Source: Dromiciops gliroides
Lineage: Eukaryota; Chordata; Mammalia; Microbiotheria; Microbiotheriidae
Direction: 5' to 3'
Assembly: GCF_019393635.1 (NCBI RefSeq)
Contig: NC_057861.1
Coordinates: 662,187,724 to 662,251,723 of the forward strand
DNA: 64,000 nt
In this document: in pieces, positions 34,441 through 46,211 of the stretch
How the letters are laid out: every line of letters begins with the position of its first letter
How positions within the stretch are numbered: the first letter of the stretch is position 1
Position numbers and translations under genes: made by a program
Notes under the pieces: generated by a model
The model's input: only the letters and a program-made list of their open reading frames with translations
Databases searched by the model: none
What the model was told of the DNA's origin: nothing

Positions 34441-35813
34441 TATGCTGTGGGTGGGGTCATTGGGCCTCAGAAGCTACCAGAATTCTTTTTTTTTCTCTTT
34501 CTTTTTGAGTGAACCATGAGTTCTGATGAGTTTTTTTCTCTTTTATGGGATTCTGTTTAAAAAAAAAAAAGAGGGTTATTGAACCCTATTGCTTGATCTA
34601 TCAATGAACATATTGAATATTGAATCTTGCTAATTGAAGCCTTATTCCTTTTTGATAAATTGATGACCACTTTAAGTATCTGCTACTGTTATACTAGAGA
34701 ATTTATGTATAAGATGATGTGGTTTACTTGCTAAAAGAATTTTATGTAATAATGTTTGATATAATCAGCTATTTACATTCATTTATCATTTATATGTCAT
34801 TATACTATGGGTATGGTTTGGAATTATTTTGTATATCACTAGTATATCCTTAGTTATGCAGCATAGCACACATTTTTACCGTCATCCTGTCTTTGGTGAA
34901 ATTAATATGAGATTTAGGAAGTATGGAAACTTGTCATTTCAGAGACTAACTTACTGTGAACTTTAATGCAGGCCCTAGAAAGAATATATGTGCAACAAAA
35001 GGAGAGACAGGTATACGTAAGTCCATGGTTTGCTTATGATAGCGACTATGTAGAGCACAATTACTAGACACAGTCCAGTTTCATCCTCTCTCCTTCCTAA
35101 TATAACCTAATTTAACTGAACTTGTTTTCTTTTTTGTCTCACTCAGTCTAATCACCTGTGGCCCTACATAATCACTGGCTGTCTCGAAACCATGAGATAT
35201 GGTATTATAATCTTTCCATAACATTTTTCAAGTGTCATGAACACATACTAAATTTGGCTTTGATCCAGACACATGGTGGTAAAAAGTGTTACAGATTGCA
35301 TAACTACCTCAACCCTCTGTTATATAAAGGAGGGAATGTAATGGAATTTATTAATTTGATCATTGACAATGCTATGCTAAGGTTGAGAAAAAATCCAGCA
35401 ATTCAAACAATTAAAGAAGAGAATCCAGCTTCCCAGACCAGAGTCCAGAATCCAGCTTTCCAGACCAGAGTCCAGAACCCAGAGCCCAGTTTTCCAGACC
35501 AGAATCCACCTTCCTCTTGATGACATCTTAGCACTTCAAGAAGACAAGAGAACTCAGAGACTTTATATGAACAGTTTTGTTTTGTTAGTTTTTGTTATCT
35601 CCTTCTGTTATTATATACCATCCATAACATGTACTACCTCTGCAAGACCAATGTCAAAGTGTCAAGTTCATGAGGGACTGCCCCTCTGGACAAAACTTTT
35701 CTCTCTCCCTTTTCTATATTGATATTAACATATTATTAGCTAGCATAGGATATTATTTTTGGCTGTTTCATTGAGCAAACTTATTCGTTTTTCAAATGAA
35801 ACAAAGGGGTGAA
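34441..35813 (+). mobile_element. ERV internal region, plus-strand half
   Basis: From 35005 it is nearly collinear with the retrocopy at 19224-20050. From about 34770 to 34990 it shows diverged similarity to 1690-1870 of copy 1 (GGTTTGGAATTATTTTGTAT; then GAAACTTGTCATTTCAGAGA). It ends in a purine tract (AATGAAACAAAGGGGTGAA) right before LTR B. The exact join with the minus-strand half lies somewhere in 34430-34560. Gag, pol and env motifs are absent. Confidence 0.75.
35341..35520 (+). pseudogene. Counterpart of the repeat-containing ERV frame
   Basis: Same start (MEFINLIIDNAMLR) as 19573-19836, then FQTRVQNP-type repeats, but the frame stops at 35518 before the hydrophobic C-terminal segment. 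A short tandem repeat of the unit CCAGACCAGAGTCCAGAATC, differing in number and phase between the two copies, explains the frame difference. Confidence 0.35.
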
Positions 35814-36306
35814 TGTGGTAAAAAACAGCATACTAATGAAGCAGTTTTTGAAGGACCGCCCTTTTGGGGAGGATACCATGAGGAACAGCCATGAGCCTGC
35901 TGCTGCCTGGGAGAGTGTGGCCAAGCACACCGTACTTCCGGGACGCCAACTTAAAACTGGGAGTAGAACAGAAGTTGGCTCTCAGTCTAGCACACTCTGG
36001 CTTCTAAGTTTAGAAGTGACTGCGTGTTCTGGTGATCGGCTCTGGTTCTCAGCCTGGCAGGCAGTTTGGGGATTCAGTGAGTTTTATAAAAGAATATAGA
36101 CTGAGCTTAGATCTAAGACTATTCATTTGTATTTCTACTTTCCTTTTTCCCTATTCAGTATCACCTGTTTGTTGTCTAAACAATAAAGGCTAATCCCTCA
36201 CTGATTAAAAGCTCAGAGGCTTCTTTTCTTATTGGTCTGGGAGATATACGAAGGAAAAAGTTAAAGGGGGAGTTTAATGCTCTTATAGTAAATTTTAAAT
36301 CTCGCA
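35814..36306 (+). repeat. LTR type B (493 bp), plus strand
   Basis: It starts TGTGGTAAAAAACAGCATAC and ends AAATCTCGCA. A TATA-like TTTTATAAAAG lies at about 36080 and AATAAA at about 36182, a normal promoter and poly-A layout. The flank CTAT (36307-36310) matches 31798-31801. The only other copy is the 3' LTR at 50741-51290. Confidence 0.88.
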
Positions 36307-36530
36307 CTATAATTTGACTTACATTTTTATAAGAACAAATATGTAACAAAATATATTGTCCAGTGCTAAATTGAAATGTAAATAATTTCCATGTTATTTT
36401 TCAATATACCAGTTTAATAACTGTAAGAAAAATAAAGAACTTAGTCTGCCATGTTCTTTTCTAATTAAGATTCTTTAGTGAACACTACTTTCATTTGTTA
36501 AAATAAAAAGAGAGTAATAAAACATCCCTG

Positions 36531-37083
36531 TGTAAAGTCATTTCAGAATTTTTCCACAAATTATAATGAAGCATTGTGAGGAAATGGGGATTGATCTCCT
36601 CTCAATCCAGACCTGTTTGAGGAAAAACGTCTGCTTTTCCTTCCCCCACCCCACTCCAGCAAACAAAATCACATGATTCAGGGAAACCCTGGGCTGGTGG
36701 CAATTAGATCTGCTCCTGAGTTGTGTCCATATAAGGGAGGAATTGAAGAATTGCCACTGCATCACCTCCCCCATTAGCTAAGAAATACTGCATTCTGATT
36801 AGCTCGTTTTTGCAGGCAGATTGTAACCCTTGAGTAATTGAAATAATGGTGAAAAGGGGAAGGGGCCATTCACATTAGGGACTAGGAGATAAAAAGGCTG
36901 GTGATCCTCCATTTTGTGGTCACCCACCAGATGGACAAGGGGTGGCCCATTCTCTCAAGAATGACAATAAATGAGCCTTTGACACATCACCAATGTTGAA
37001 TTCCAGAAGTTATTGGAGTGATAGTCCTCACAAGTATATTGAGTGGGAAATTGCAGACTCCATCCTCTTCCTGTCCCTCAACA
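36531..37083 (+). repeat. Candidate solo LTR, family unknown
   Basis: The segment has a TATA-like GAGATAAAAAGG (about 36885) followed about 80 bases later by AATAAA (about 36966), starts TGTAAAGTCA and ends CTCAACA. No target duplication was found at these borders, so the limits are tentative. Confidence 0.45.
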
Positions 37084-37089
37084 TTTTTA

Positions 37090-37405
37090 AAAAATGAAAT
37101 ATTTGTCATTCTTATACCCTTTAAATTTTCTCTTGTCCTTCATTTTTTTTAATGTTCCTTTACTATGGCTTAACCAGTACCATAGGAGCTAATTTGGCAA
37201 GGCTTAGTGACTTAAATTTATGGAGGACTAATGGATACTCTCATATTATCTCAGTTATCTTGGATTACAAATAAAAAAAATGTTCTCCCCTTTCTAGTCT
37301 GAAGATCATTCTCTTTGATGGCTAAAGCAGAAGAAAAATTATTGACTACTTCTGTCTTAACTCTGCTGTCTAGTGTTATTCCATTAACTGGGAACCATAG
37401 TTCTA
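37090..37405. other. Unannotated DNA
   Basis: Nothing recognised. Confidence 0.4.
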
Positions 37406-37408
37406 CCT

Positions 37409-37630
37409 ATGGCAGCTAGATGTTTCAGTGGATAGAGCTCTGGGTCTGGAGTCAGGAAGTGATCAAAGATGTTCAGTCTTTTTTCAGTCATATATACCTC
37501 TTCCTGACCCTGTTTGCACTGTTTTTAGCAAAGATAATGTACTTGTTTGTCTTTTTCTTCTCGATTGAATTTAAAGCTGGTCTCAGGCATTTCTTAGCTG
37601 TATAAGCTTGAGCAAGATGCTTAACCATGG
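37409..37630 (+). repeat. Disrupted CORE-SINE
   Basis: A SINE head (GGCAGCTAGATGTTTCAGTG) to GGTCTGGAGTCAGGAA, then about 100 bases of unrelated sequence, then the core (GGTCTCAGGCATTTCTTAGC) resumes at about 37575. Confidence 0.6.
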
Positions 37631-37639
37631 CTTGCATTC

Positions 37640-38220
37640 AAGTCAACTAGGTGGCTCACTGGATAGAGTGCTTGGCCTGGAGTCAGGAAGACCTGAGTTC
37701 AAATCCAGCCTCAGGCACTTAATAGCTCTGTGACCTATAGCAAATCACTTAAGCTTTGTTTGGAGAAAGAAATGGCAAAACATTCCAGTATCTTTACCAA
37801 GATATACCCCATAGACAGTGTAACGATTGGAATGATGCCACATGCTGAAGACTTACTGTAGGAAAGCTCCAACATGAGGAGAGGGCCTCTGAGGGAAGGA
37901 CCATACATCTTTTCTTTGGTGTCAGGAAGTGATGTTTGCTCATAGGAGTAAGAAGGGGGAGGCTGGCACACTGGCTCACTCTCTTTCATGTGGACTCTGG
38001 CAGAGAGTGGAGCTAGGCATGCTCTCTCCCTTTAATAGATAGATGAATCTAGGCCTTTACCAAATTCCTGTTCTCCTTAATAAGTGCTTAAAAGTCTAAC
38101 TCTTGCTAAAGCTTATAATTTATTGGCAACCACTCATTAGATATTTTAGACAGTATAGCTAGAATTTTAGCCCTTACAACAGTATGCTCCATGGGCCATG
38201 AAGAGGCTAATACAACTGAA
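37640..38220 (+). repeat. CORE-SINE, long-tailed subtype, split by a solo LTR
   Basis: Head and core at 37640-37760, then the long 3' tail (GAAATGGCAAAACATTCCAG, TATCTTTACCAAGATA) to 37818. It resumes after the LTR at 38179 with ATGCTCCATGGGCCATGAAG to about 38220. Confidence 0.8.
37819..38178 (+). repeat. Solo LTR type A (360 bp)
   Basis: Starts TGTAACGATTGGAATGATGC and ends TAGCCCTTACA. The 4-bp target duplication ACAG is at 37815-37818 and 38179-38182. It sits inside a SINE, so this insertion is younger than the SINE. AATAAG replaces the usual AATAAA. Confidence 0.93.
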
Positions 38221-39495
38221 GGACATAGTTCTAGCTCCTTTGATCATTCTGTTTTTCTCTCCATAGCTGATTTTGTTTTCATGTTTTTAGCATTCTGAGT
38301 CAGCCTCAGTTTATTTGGATCTCTAGCACTATTATCACATGTCACACATTTGTATTCCTCCACTATTACCTTCTTTTGTTTCCTTGCAAGTCTTGAAAAC
38401 AACAGGAAAAATTGAATTATTAATGAGGGTTCTGTCATCTCAATTGTTCTTGTTTCAATAGCTATACCTTTCTTCTTTACTGGAATTATTTCTATTTGTG
38501 TCTTCAGTATTGCATTTTTGAGAGCTTTGTATTCCTCTCTAAACCTCTTTTCCCTATGTTATTCTCATTTATGTGATGCTATAAATTCTTTCTCTGTACC
38601 ATTTGAATCATACTTTTATTTTTTTTCAAATCTAAAATTCTTATCAGTATATACCTGTATTTCCTATACTTCTCTATCATGGATTGAATGACTATTTCAC
38701 ATCCCCTTTACCCCCCACACTAAGGTTCTGAAATTTTCTATTTCAGCAATCAATACCTAATTGGTAGTGAAAATCACATCCAAAAATGTTACCTTTTTGA
38801 AATAATGCAATCACTATTCCTTCAATCCATGAATTTATTAGTTTCTTATTTTTTGGCAGAGGGGACTTCTCAACAGAATTCCATATAATGAAACTAGGTC
38901 ACTCTAAAAAGTCAGGCACATATGTTTTATTTTGCATCTATTTATTGTACTCCCAGTCTTATAAATGTTTGGGGATGATCTGGATAATTAGATCTCATGC
39001 CAAGTTTTCTGCCAAGATATTTTACCCTTAACTGATTTTAACTATTTTTGTGAAGGAATTATACCAGTACTGCTATATTTTCTTATAATATTCTAGAAAT
39101 ACACTTTTAAAATAAACTTGTATTGTCCTTGGCTAGCATGACTACTTGTGGCTTTTTTTTCTTCTAATATCAATAATTAAATTCAAGCAATGGATTTTGT
39201 AACATCAAGTGTTTTCTGGCTGAGGTGATTTCTCAACTTATTTGGACTCCTCTTTTTTGCTAGTACTTTACACTGATTAAAGTTCTATAAGACTCCATAT
39301 TAAATCAAAGTCAACATATTTACTTTTGTCCATGCTACATTTTTTCTGGATCAATAGCTTATTCAAGTAATTTGCGTTGGAGCTGTTCTAATCAGATCAC
39401 TTCTAATCTATATTCTATCTAATTTGTTGTTGATATTGATCTTTAGCGGGCCAATGGTCATATTGTACAGATACAAAAAAGACTGCCAGGTCAGT
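38221..39495. other. Unannotated AT-rich DNA
   Basis: No gene or repeat recognised. Pyrimidine-rich runs resemble antisense LINE sequence, but no specific match was found. Confidence 0.4.
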
Positions 39496-39499
39496 ACAG

Positions 39500-39925
39500 A
39501 AAATCTGTATCATATGTAGCAGCCACACTCCAGTAAAGGAATCTCAACAGAGAGGCCAAACCAGGTTGAAGGGAACCAACAGGTTTCAAACTCACTGATG
39601 AGCTAGTGGGTTGTGTACCCCAAGTATATGATGACTATTTCAGGTGGAATGGGCAGATGAGAGCAATTTGTTTCAACAACCATGAAGCAGCTGCTGTGGA
39701 ACATTTAGATCTTGGTGAGACATCAAAGGCACCAACATCATCCACTGCATACCAGGCTATCATCAGTCATCTTGACTTTTGTCTTGTCACTAGACTTCAA
39801 TGACTGTGGAAAAAAGAGTAAGGCTCGTGAATTTCTGAAGCGCTTACTTAAACTCAATTCATGTGCAAGTCAAGATATCACCCATCGATATCATTGTTTT
39901 GCTTTGAAAATGAAAGATGAAAAAC
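39500..39925 (+). repeat. RTE-type SINE-like marsupial repeat
   Basis: Ordered blocks GGGCAGATGAGAGCAATTTG, AGCAGCTGCTGTGGAACATT, ACATCATCCACTGCATACCA, GTCATCTTGACTTTTGTCTT, and TTTGAAAATGAAAGATGAAA match a repeat I recall as common in marsupials. The frames at 39606-40017 are part of it and not genes. The family name is uncertain. Confidence 0.65.
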
Positions 39926-40199
39926 AACAAATGAATTACTCATTTAGTAATGACTTCTCCCTACCATGGACTGCATGTCTGACATGTTTTTTATTTCTCT
40001 GCTGCATCATGCACTGATATGTAATATATTTATAGTAAATTTGTTCATGTCTTATCCCCCTTTTGGAATGTAAAGTCTCTGTGTCTAAATTTATATCTTA
40101 TCTATCTTTTATCTTTCCCTCAGTGTTTTGTTTTGTTTTAATGGCAAATAGGAAATACATATTTGTTTTTTTTTTATTAAATAAATGTCAACATCTTTA

Positions 40200-40450
40200 A
40201 ATTAGCATTCAAGATTTTCCACAAATTCCCCATTTTTCTCACACTATTTCTGTCTATATATTCTGCAGTTCAAAGTATGCCACAACCAACTCCTCTATCC
40301 TATGACCTAAACTTTTCTTTCTCTATTGTCATTCTTCATGTAATTTTATTTGCCTAAGATGATCTATACTCAAACTCCCCACCTAATGAACTTTTGCCCT
40401 GGTCAAATGTCACCTCCTTCATAAAAGCCTTCCCTCAATTTTTTTACTCA
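40200..40450 (+). mobile_element. L2-like 3' fragment
   Basis: CCTGGTCAAATGTCACCTCC followed by TTCATAAAAGCCTTCCCTC is a typical L2 3' block. Confidence 0.6.

Positions 40451-40451
<1 letters not shown>

Positions 40452-40525
<74 letters not shown>
40452..40525. repeat. (ATT)n microsatellite at a SINE tail
   Basis: About 25 uninterrupted units. It lies exactly where the poly-A tail of the adjoining minus-strand SINE should be, so it probably grew from that tail. Confidence 0.95.
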
Positions 40526-40526
40526 T

Positions 40527-40662
40527 TGCAGGGCAATGGGGGTTAAATGACTTCCCCGGGGTCACACACCTGGTAAGTGTCAAGTGTCTGGGGCTGGATT
40601 TGAACTCAGGTACTCCTGAATCCAGGGCCAGTGCTTTATCCATTGCACCACCTAACCGCTCC
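40527..40662 (-). repeat. CORE-SINE (Mar1/WSINE type), minus strand
   Basis: GCAGGGCAATGGGGGTTAAA through TGAACTCAGGTACTCCTGAA to CACCTAACCGCTCCC. A CTCAG repeat on both sides suggests the target duplication. Confidence 0.9.
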
Positions 40663-40793
40663 CTCAGCAATTATTTTTTACAACATTCTCATCAACAAAT
40701 TCACAAAATAGTTATTCATTTTTGTTACAAATATATGCTTACTTATTACTCTGTTACTTAAAGTGAACCTCTGTGAAGGCCCAAATCATGTTT

Positions 40794-40795
<2 letters not shown>

Positions 40796-40846
<51 letters not shown>

Positions 40847-40860
40847 CACACACATACATA
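40796..40860. repeat. (CA)n microsatellite
   Basis: About 24 CA units, then CCCACACACATACATA. Confidence 0.97.
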
Positions 40861-40949
40861 TTCGTTTATGTGTGTTCTCATTGAGAAAAGCAAACTACAT
40901 ATACAATTTCTTCTATTGCTTAATATGTTCCTATTAAGAGACAGGAGAT

Positions 40950-41118
40950 GGGGCAGCTAGTTGGTACAGTGGATAAAGCACAAGCCCTGGATTCAGGAGG
41001 ACCTGAGTTCAAATCTGGGCTCAGACACTTCACACTTACTAGCTGTTTGACCCCAGCCAAGTCACTTAGCCCTCGTTGCCCTGCAAAAAAAACAAAAACA
41101 AAAACAAAAAACCCCAAA
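40950..41118 (+). repeat. CORE-SINE (Mar1/WSINE type), plus strand
   Basis: Head GGGGCAGCTAGTTGGTACAG and an A-rich tail of AAAAAC units. Confidence 0.93.
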
Positions 41119-41213
41119 GATCCAGGATAGTTCAATGGATATGTGTTGACTTTGGAGCTCAGACAATTTGGAACTTTCAAAAAGCTACCAATTTTCTCTA
41201 GACCTCAGTTTTC

Positions 41214-41376
41214 TTTCTTTTTTTCTTTTTTTTTTTTTTGGTGAGGCAATTGGGGTTAAGTGACTTGCCCTGGGTCACACAGCTAGTAAGTGTCAAGTGT
41301 CTAAAGCTAGAGTTGAACTCAGGTCCTCCTGAATCCAAGGCCAGTGCTTTATCCACTGTGCCACCTAACGGCCCCT
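41214..41376 (-). repeat. CORE-SINE (Mar1/WSINE type), minus strand
   Basis: Target duplications TAGACCTCAGTTTTC (before 41214) and TAGACCTTAGTTTTC (41377-41391). Confidence 0.95.
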
Positions 41377-41399
41377 TAGACCTTAGTTTTCATATCTCT

Positions 41400-42020
41400 A
41401 TAATAAGCAAAAAGGACTACATGGCCTCGTAGGTTCAATCAGTATTTATCTATATGCTTATGTGTTTTGACAAATTGGGGCCACTTAAATGTTGAGTTTT
41501 CCAGTTGAATACACAATTTTCAAGTGTGGAATACTGTGACAGGAATTGATTTTACACTATTGTACAAGATCATTAGTGTCTTTAGAAAAGCTTCTTTTTA
41601 AAATTTGCCTGACACTGCTTAGAATTTAAGTAAGATGACAGATTGAAATGAAAGCCTTTTATAATGTCATCCAGCCATGGTGACACTGAATTGGTTGATA
41701 TCGTATGCTTTTTAAAAATCATGCTTTGAAAGTATGTTAAAATCTTGTCAAACCCCACAAAATGAAGTATTTCATTTTCACCTTAGCATCTTAAACACAT
41801 TCAGTGGCATAGCTTCCATAAATATTTGTTGAATAAATGAATGATTGGAGTGGACCTACCTTCTTACTTCCTATCCCATGTTTTCTAGCTTCCTTTTTTG
41901 CTTTGTCTTTCTCTATTAAAATGTAAACTTTTGGAGCCACTCTCAAGGAACCAATTATTTTCTTGTATTTTATATCCCTCTCACTTTGAATAGCATATGA
42001 CACATAGAAATTACTTAAGA

Positions 42021-42066
<46 letters not shown>

Positions 42067-42825
42067 GTTCTGTATATATTTTTTCTCAATAAGAGCATAT
42101 ATAAGCTTATACATATATGTATTTGTGTATATATACTTTGAAAACCTTAAAGTGATAACATGTTAAATATGAGTTATTAAATGAAAACTTCACTCCTCTC
42201 TTCTTTTGTCAGGACAGCTTTTTTTTTTCTCAACGCTGGCATCAGAATAATAAATCAATTTATAATTGGTGGCTTATATGTAATTTCAGGATGAAAGAAT
42301 AGAAGCCATTTTATAGAGCATTTTCTATCTCTTTTTCCAGGTCAGTGGCTTGAGTTGATCTATGCAGCAGCCTCCCTTTTTTAAATACCTGTGAATCAGC
42401 ATATTGTAATGGTAGATAAGTGTGATGAAGTCTGAATTCTTATTTCAAATCCAGCATTTTATTGTTCCTTGTTTGAATCCTTCTCAGGCAATTGCTTGGT
42501 TAGTCTTTGGCATTTTGTTAATATAGGAAATGGTTTTTCAGTGTTCATATGTATATTTGAAATCCACTTTGAAAACAATCACAAATACTATTAGAGAGCC
42601 CATCTTAAAGGCAAGACAAAGCAAATTTCACTTTTGATGCACACTGTGGCTATGTTACCTTTGGGCTAGCCCCATCTTCACCTCTAGTTCTCTAATAAAT
42701 TGTCTAAAACTATAAGTTAAAGTTTCCCTTCTTCATTGGTAGAAGTTATTTCCTCAATGAGAATGTCCAATATCAATGGAATTACAAAGTAGTACCAATA
42801 AGAATGCTCTCCCATTTTTTTTTAA
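41400..42825. other. Largely unannotated DNA with a (CT)n microsatellite
   Basis: (CT)n at 42030-42064. The interval 41440-41800 looks single-copy and repeat-poor. A weak MIR-like piece lies at about 42400-42500. Confidence 0.4.
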
Positions 42826-44200
42826 TTTTTGAAGAATATACCTATGGGTTGAAAATTGTTCTGGTCATTTGGCTGCCAGTTCAGAGCCAGCAATTCTAAA
42901 AAAACTTAACAGGTTCTTGTCTGGATGAGCTCCCCAGACCCACCAAGCAGTAGAGTACTAAAGCCAACATAATGAGGAGAGTGTATTACCTGTCCTCATA
43001 ACTCACTGAGATATATTCATAGGAAAGAAGTTCAGATATAGGTCAAGCCCAACACCAAAGATGAAAATGTCACAGCCCTGCAATAAGGTAACAAATTAAA
43101 GTTACATGGATAGCCTATGAAAACTAATCAATCTCAGCAAGAGTCTGGGGCCTGCCAATGGGATTTTTGAAGTCCAGACTATAAAAAATGTCTAACATGA
43201 TCATCATTCCCTATCTAGTGAATAGCCTTTACATTACAACCTTACTTAAAAGTCATAGAGTTAAAAGCAAGTGACTGTGAAGGTTCCATAAAACAACTGT
43301 AAGTCATGGAAAGTAGCAAATGTGACAGGGATGATACATTTTTAGATCAACAATGCTGCTGGCTTCATCTTCTCTTAACAGTTTCAGTAGAAAAAAAATA
43401 CTGCTGTAAACTTATATTGGTCAACTTGCTAGACCACTGAAATTGAAAACTACAAAACTAATTTGTATTCTATATAGTTCTATTTTTCTTCTCTGAAGCA
43501 GCTTATCTTAATTGATATAGGAAAGTGAGTTTCAATATAGAGACAGTTCGTTGTCTTCTTTAGTCTAGTTTAGTACCATTAATGGAGAGAGTGATGCCTG
43601 AAATTTGCCAAGTAAATGGATTTTCAACTGGCTATCATCAAAATTCCTGGGCATCCCTTTTAAATCAAGCACATGGGTGACATGCATTTAATACAGATGT
43701 GTAACAAAGTGATTGTTTGCATCATGTGTGCCTAGTGATGCCTGATAACTAGGACCCTGAAAATTAAGGGGGAAATTTGGCAAGGGCTATCATGGTCTCA
43801 GTATGAGATAGAATTTACACCATTCCATCATGTGATCAAATGCTGATTTGGGGGTAAATTTCCCAGAAGAGTTCATACCCCATTCAAGCTTTTCTTCACA
43901 TGCTACATCCATTGCCTCTTTCTCCAAATACTCCCTTTAACTAAGCCCAATGCATAAAAAGTGTTAACTTATGCCTAAATATTAGCTTGTGATGATAACA
44001 ATGATTAATCAGGTTTATTCATTGCCCAACACACATCAGTTATATCATTTGAAATTCTCAACAACCTCATAAGGTATGGAAACATCAAATTTTAGAATTG
44101 AAAGATTTTCAATATCACTCTAGTAAAAAAAAGTGAGGTAAAATAAACATTGTTATATGCATTTATCTATAAATATTTTGTTTATTTTTTCTTACCCCAC
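42826..44200. other. Unannotated DNA
   Basis: A somewhat GC-richer block at 42860-43250 is unassigned and could be an old LTR or DNA transposon. No gene seen. Confidence 0.35.
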
Positions 44201-44209
44201 TCAGTTATG

Positions 44210-44890
44210 CATGATCTGAGTGTCCATACTCAGCACCTCACATCTGAAATATTGCAATAACCTTTTGTTTATCCTTTTTGCTTCAACCCATCCAATCTAC
44301 ATCCTCTACTCTACTGCCAAAGTGGCTTTCCTAAAGCACAGTTCTGACCTTGTTATCTTTTTACTCAATAAACTTCAGTTGCTCACTATTGCCTCTAGGA
44401 CTAAGCAAAATGCTTAGTTTGCCTTTTAAAGTCCTTCATAACCTCTTCACCTTCCTATCTTTCCAGTTTTATATCTTACTTCTCAATGTGTATGTTATGG
44501 TCCAGTTACACAGACCTACTTGCTTCTCTTTTACATTACATTTTATCTCCCAACTCCATTCCTTTTCACTGCCTGTCATTGCTCTCCAGAATGTTCTTCC
44601 TCATTACTCAACCCCTTGGCTTCTGTGGTTTCCTTTAAGACTTAGTTCAAACACTTCTTATGCAAGGAATCTTTAATCATCCCACTTAATGCTACTGTCT
44701 TACCTCTGAAATTACCTTCCATTTACACTGTTGGTAATTTATACACAGAGTCATTTGTAGGTTGTTTCCCATCTTATAATGCAAGCTCATTGAGGGATGA
44801 GACCGCTTAAAAATTATTTGATATCCTCTTCTTAGAATGTCTGTCACAAAAGAAGTCCTTAGTAAATGTTTGCTATTTGACTGACTGATT
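44210..44890 (+). mobile_element. L2-like LINE 3' end
   Basis: In order: CTCACATCTGAAATATTGCA, TTTCCTAAAGCACAGTTCTG, TTTTAAAGTCCTTCATAACC, CATTGCTCTCCAGAATGTTC, GCAAGCTCATTGAGGGATGA, AGTAAATGTTTGCTATTTGA then a (TGAC)-like tail. This is the full order of an L2 3' end. The frames at 44220-44676 are part of it. Confidence 0.7.
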
Positions 44891-45780
44891 TGACTCCTCT
44901 TTCTCTTGAAATACTTGCAGTGTCTGTCTTCCCATTGTTTGCTCCAAATCTGTCTCCAAAGTGAAAGTGAAAACTGTCAAAACTATGACACTATCACTGT
45001 CCTGACACTTGAAATTTCTCCCTAACACAGGAAATCCAAATGGATTTCCAAAAATCATTCTAAATAATTTGATAATTTTTCGAACTACAGCTTCATTTCT
45101 GTCACAGACAAACAAAACAAAGTGAATCAAACCCTAAATAAAAGTATGAAGTATCACTGGGCAAAGGACTAAGGTGTCCATTAAATGCTACCTTTAAACA
45201 TCTAACATATTTGTAATTTACTCAACCAGATTAGGCTTCAGAGTTTCATATTTTCCTTAGATTAAGAAAAGTGACTGTCAAAAACTCTGCTTTTGACACT
45301 GTGCCTTTTGCTTTCCCCTAATAATCCAGTCAATTATTTCAGTCTTTCAAGGATCTATGATTTCATTGATGTTATTATTCCCTTCAGTGACACAAATGGC
45401 AAGCCTTCTATAGCTCAGTAGATGGTCTTTGAGAACACCCATGACCCCAAAATTCATTATCCTGCAGGCAATTTGGTGATAACATTCTCCCAACTTAGCT
45501 TGAATGGTTCTAGGAAAACAGGTATGTAGCCCATCATCAGAAATGTTCATTCCTAGCTTGGTAATATGTTCCAGAGATTGCAACTTCATGTGAGAGATTT
45601 CTGAAATATCTTGATGACAACATCACTTCTATGCCATGATAAGACAATGAAGTAACACTTTAGTGATAAAACATTAATACTTTAAAAAGAAGATAAGGGT
45701 AATCTATCGACTCATGGCAATAAATGATTATCACTTTCATTTCTGAATGCTCATAAGTAATTTCTTCAACAAACCCTTTC
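44891..45780. other. Unannotated DNA
   Basis: A minus-strand 80-codon frame (45347-45589) was examined; no domain recognised. It could be an old repeat. Confidence 0.35.
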
Positions 45781-45794
45781 AAAATTTGATTAGA

Positions 45795-45936
45795 GGGGGC
45801 AGCTAGGTGGTGCAGTGCATAGAGCACCAGCCCTGGATTCAGGAGTACCTGAGTTCAAATCCGGCCTCAGACACTTAACACTTACTGGCTGTGTGACCCT
45901 GGGCAAGTCACTTGACCCCAATTGCCTCACTTAAAA
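45795..45936 (+). repeat. CORE-SINE (Mar1/WSINE type), plus strand
   Basis: Target duplications AAAATTTGATTAGA at 45781-45794 and 45937-45950. Full length. Confidence 0.97.
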
Positions 45937-46106
45937 AAAATTTGATTAGAATTCATCATGAAGCTAATTCTACTCAATTTTCTTATTGTTAAAATCATGA
46001 AAAAAATTTTAGATTCTGATTCCATAGTATTTCTTATATTTTCCATTACTTTTGTTAGATCAGTCTCCCCAAAGTCATATTGACTATTTTTTTTTGTTTC
46101 AGTGGA

Positions 46107-46211
46107 AGGTAGAAAGGAAGGAAGGAAGGAAGGAAGGAAGGAAGGAAGGAAGGAAGGAAGGAAGGAAGGAAGGAAGGAAGGAAGGAAGGAAGGAAGGAAG
46201 GAAGGAAGGAA
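46107..46211. repeat. (GGAA)n microsatellite
   Basis: About 26 uninterrupted GGAA units with one AAAG variant near the end. The (KEGR)n frame at 46052-46348 is an artefact. Confidence 0.98.

Noticed and set aside
36531..37083. Target duplication for the candidate LTR
   Set aside because: CCTG before and TTTT after do not match; shifting the borders gave no TG/CA ends, so no duplication is claimed.
39606..40017. Two overlapping frames of 65 and 101 codons
   Set aside because: They fall in a repeat whose second copy (23430) is in opposite orientation; no coding signs.
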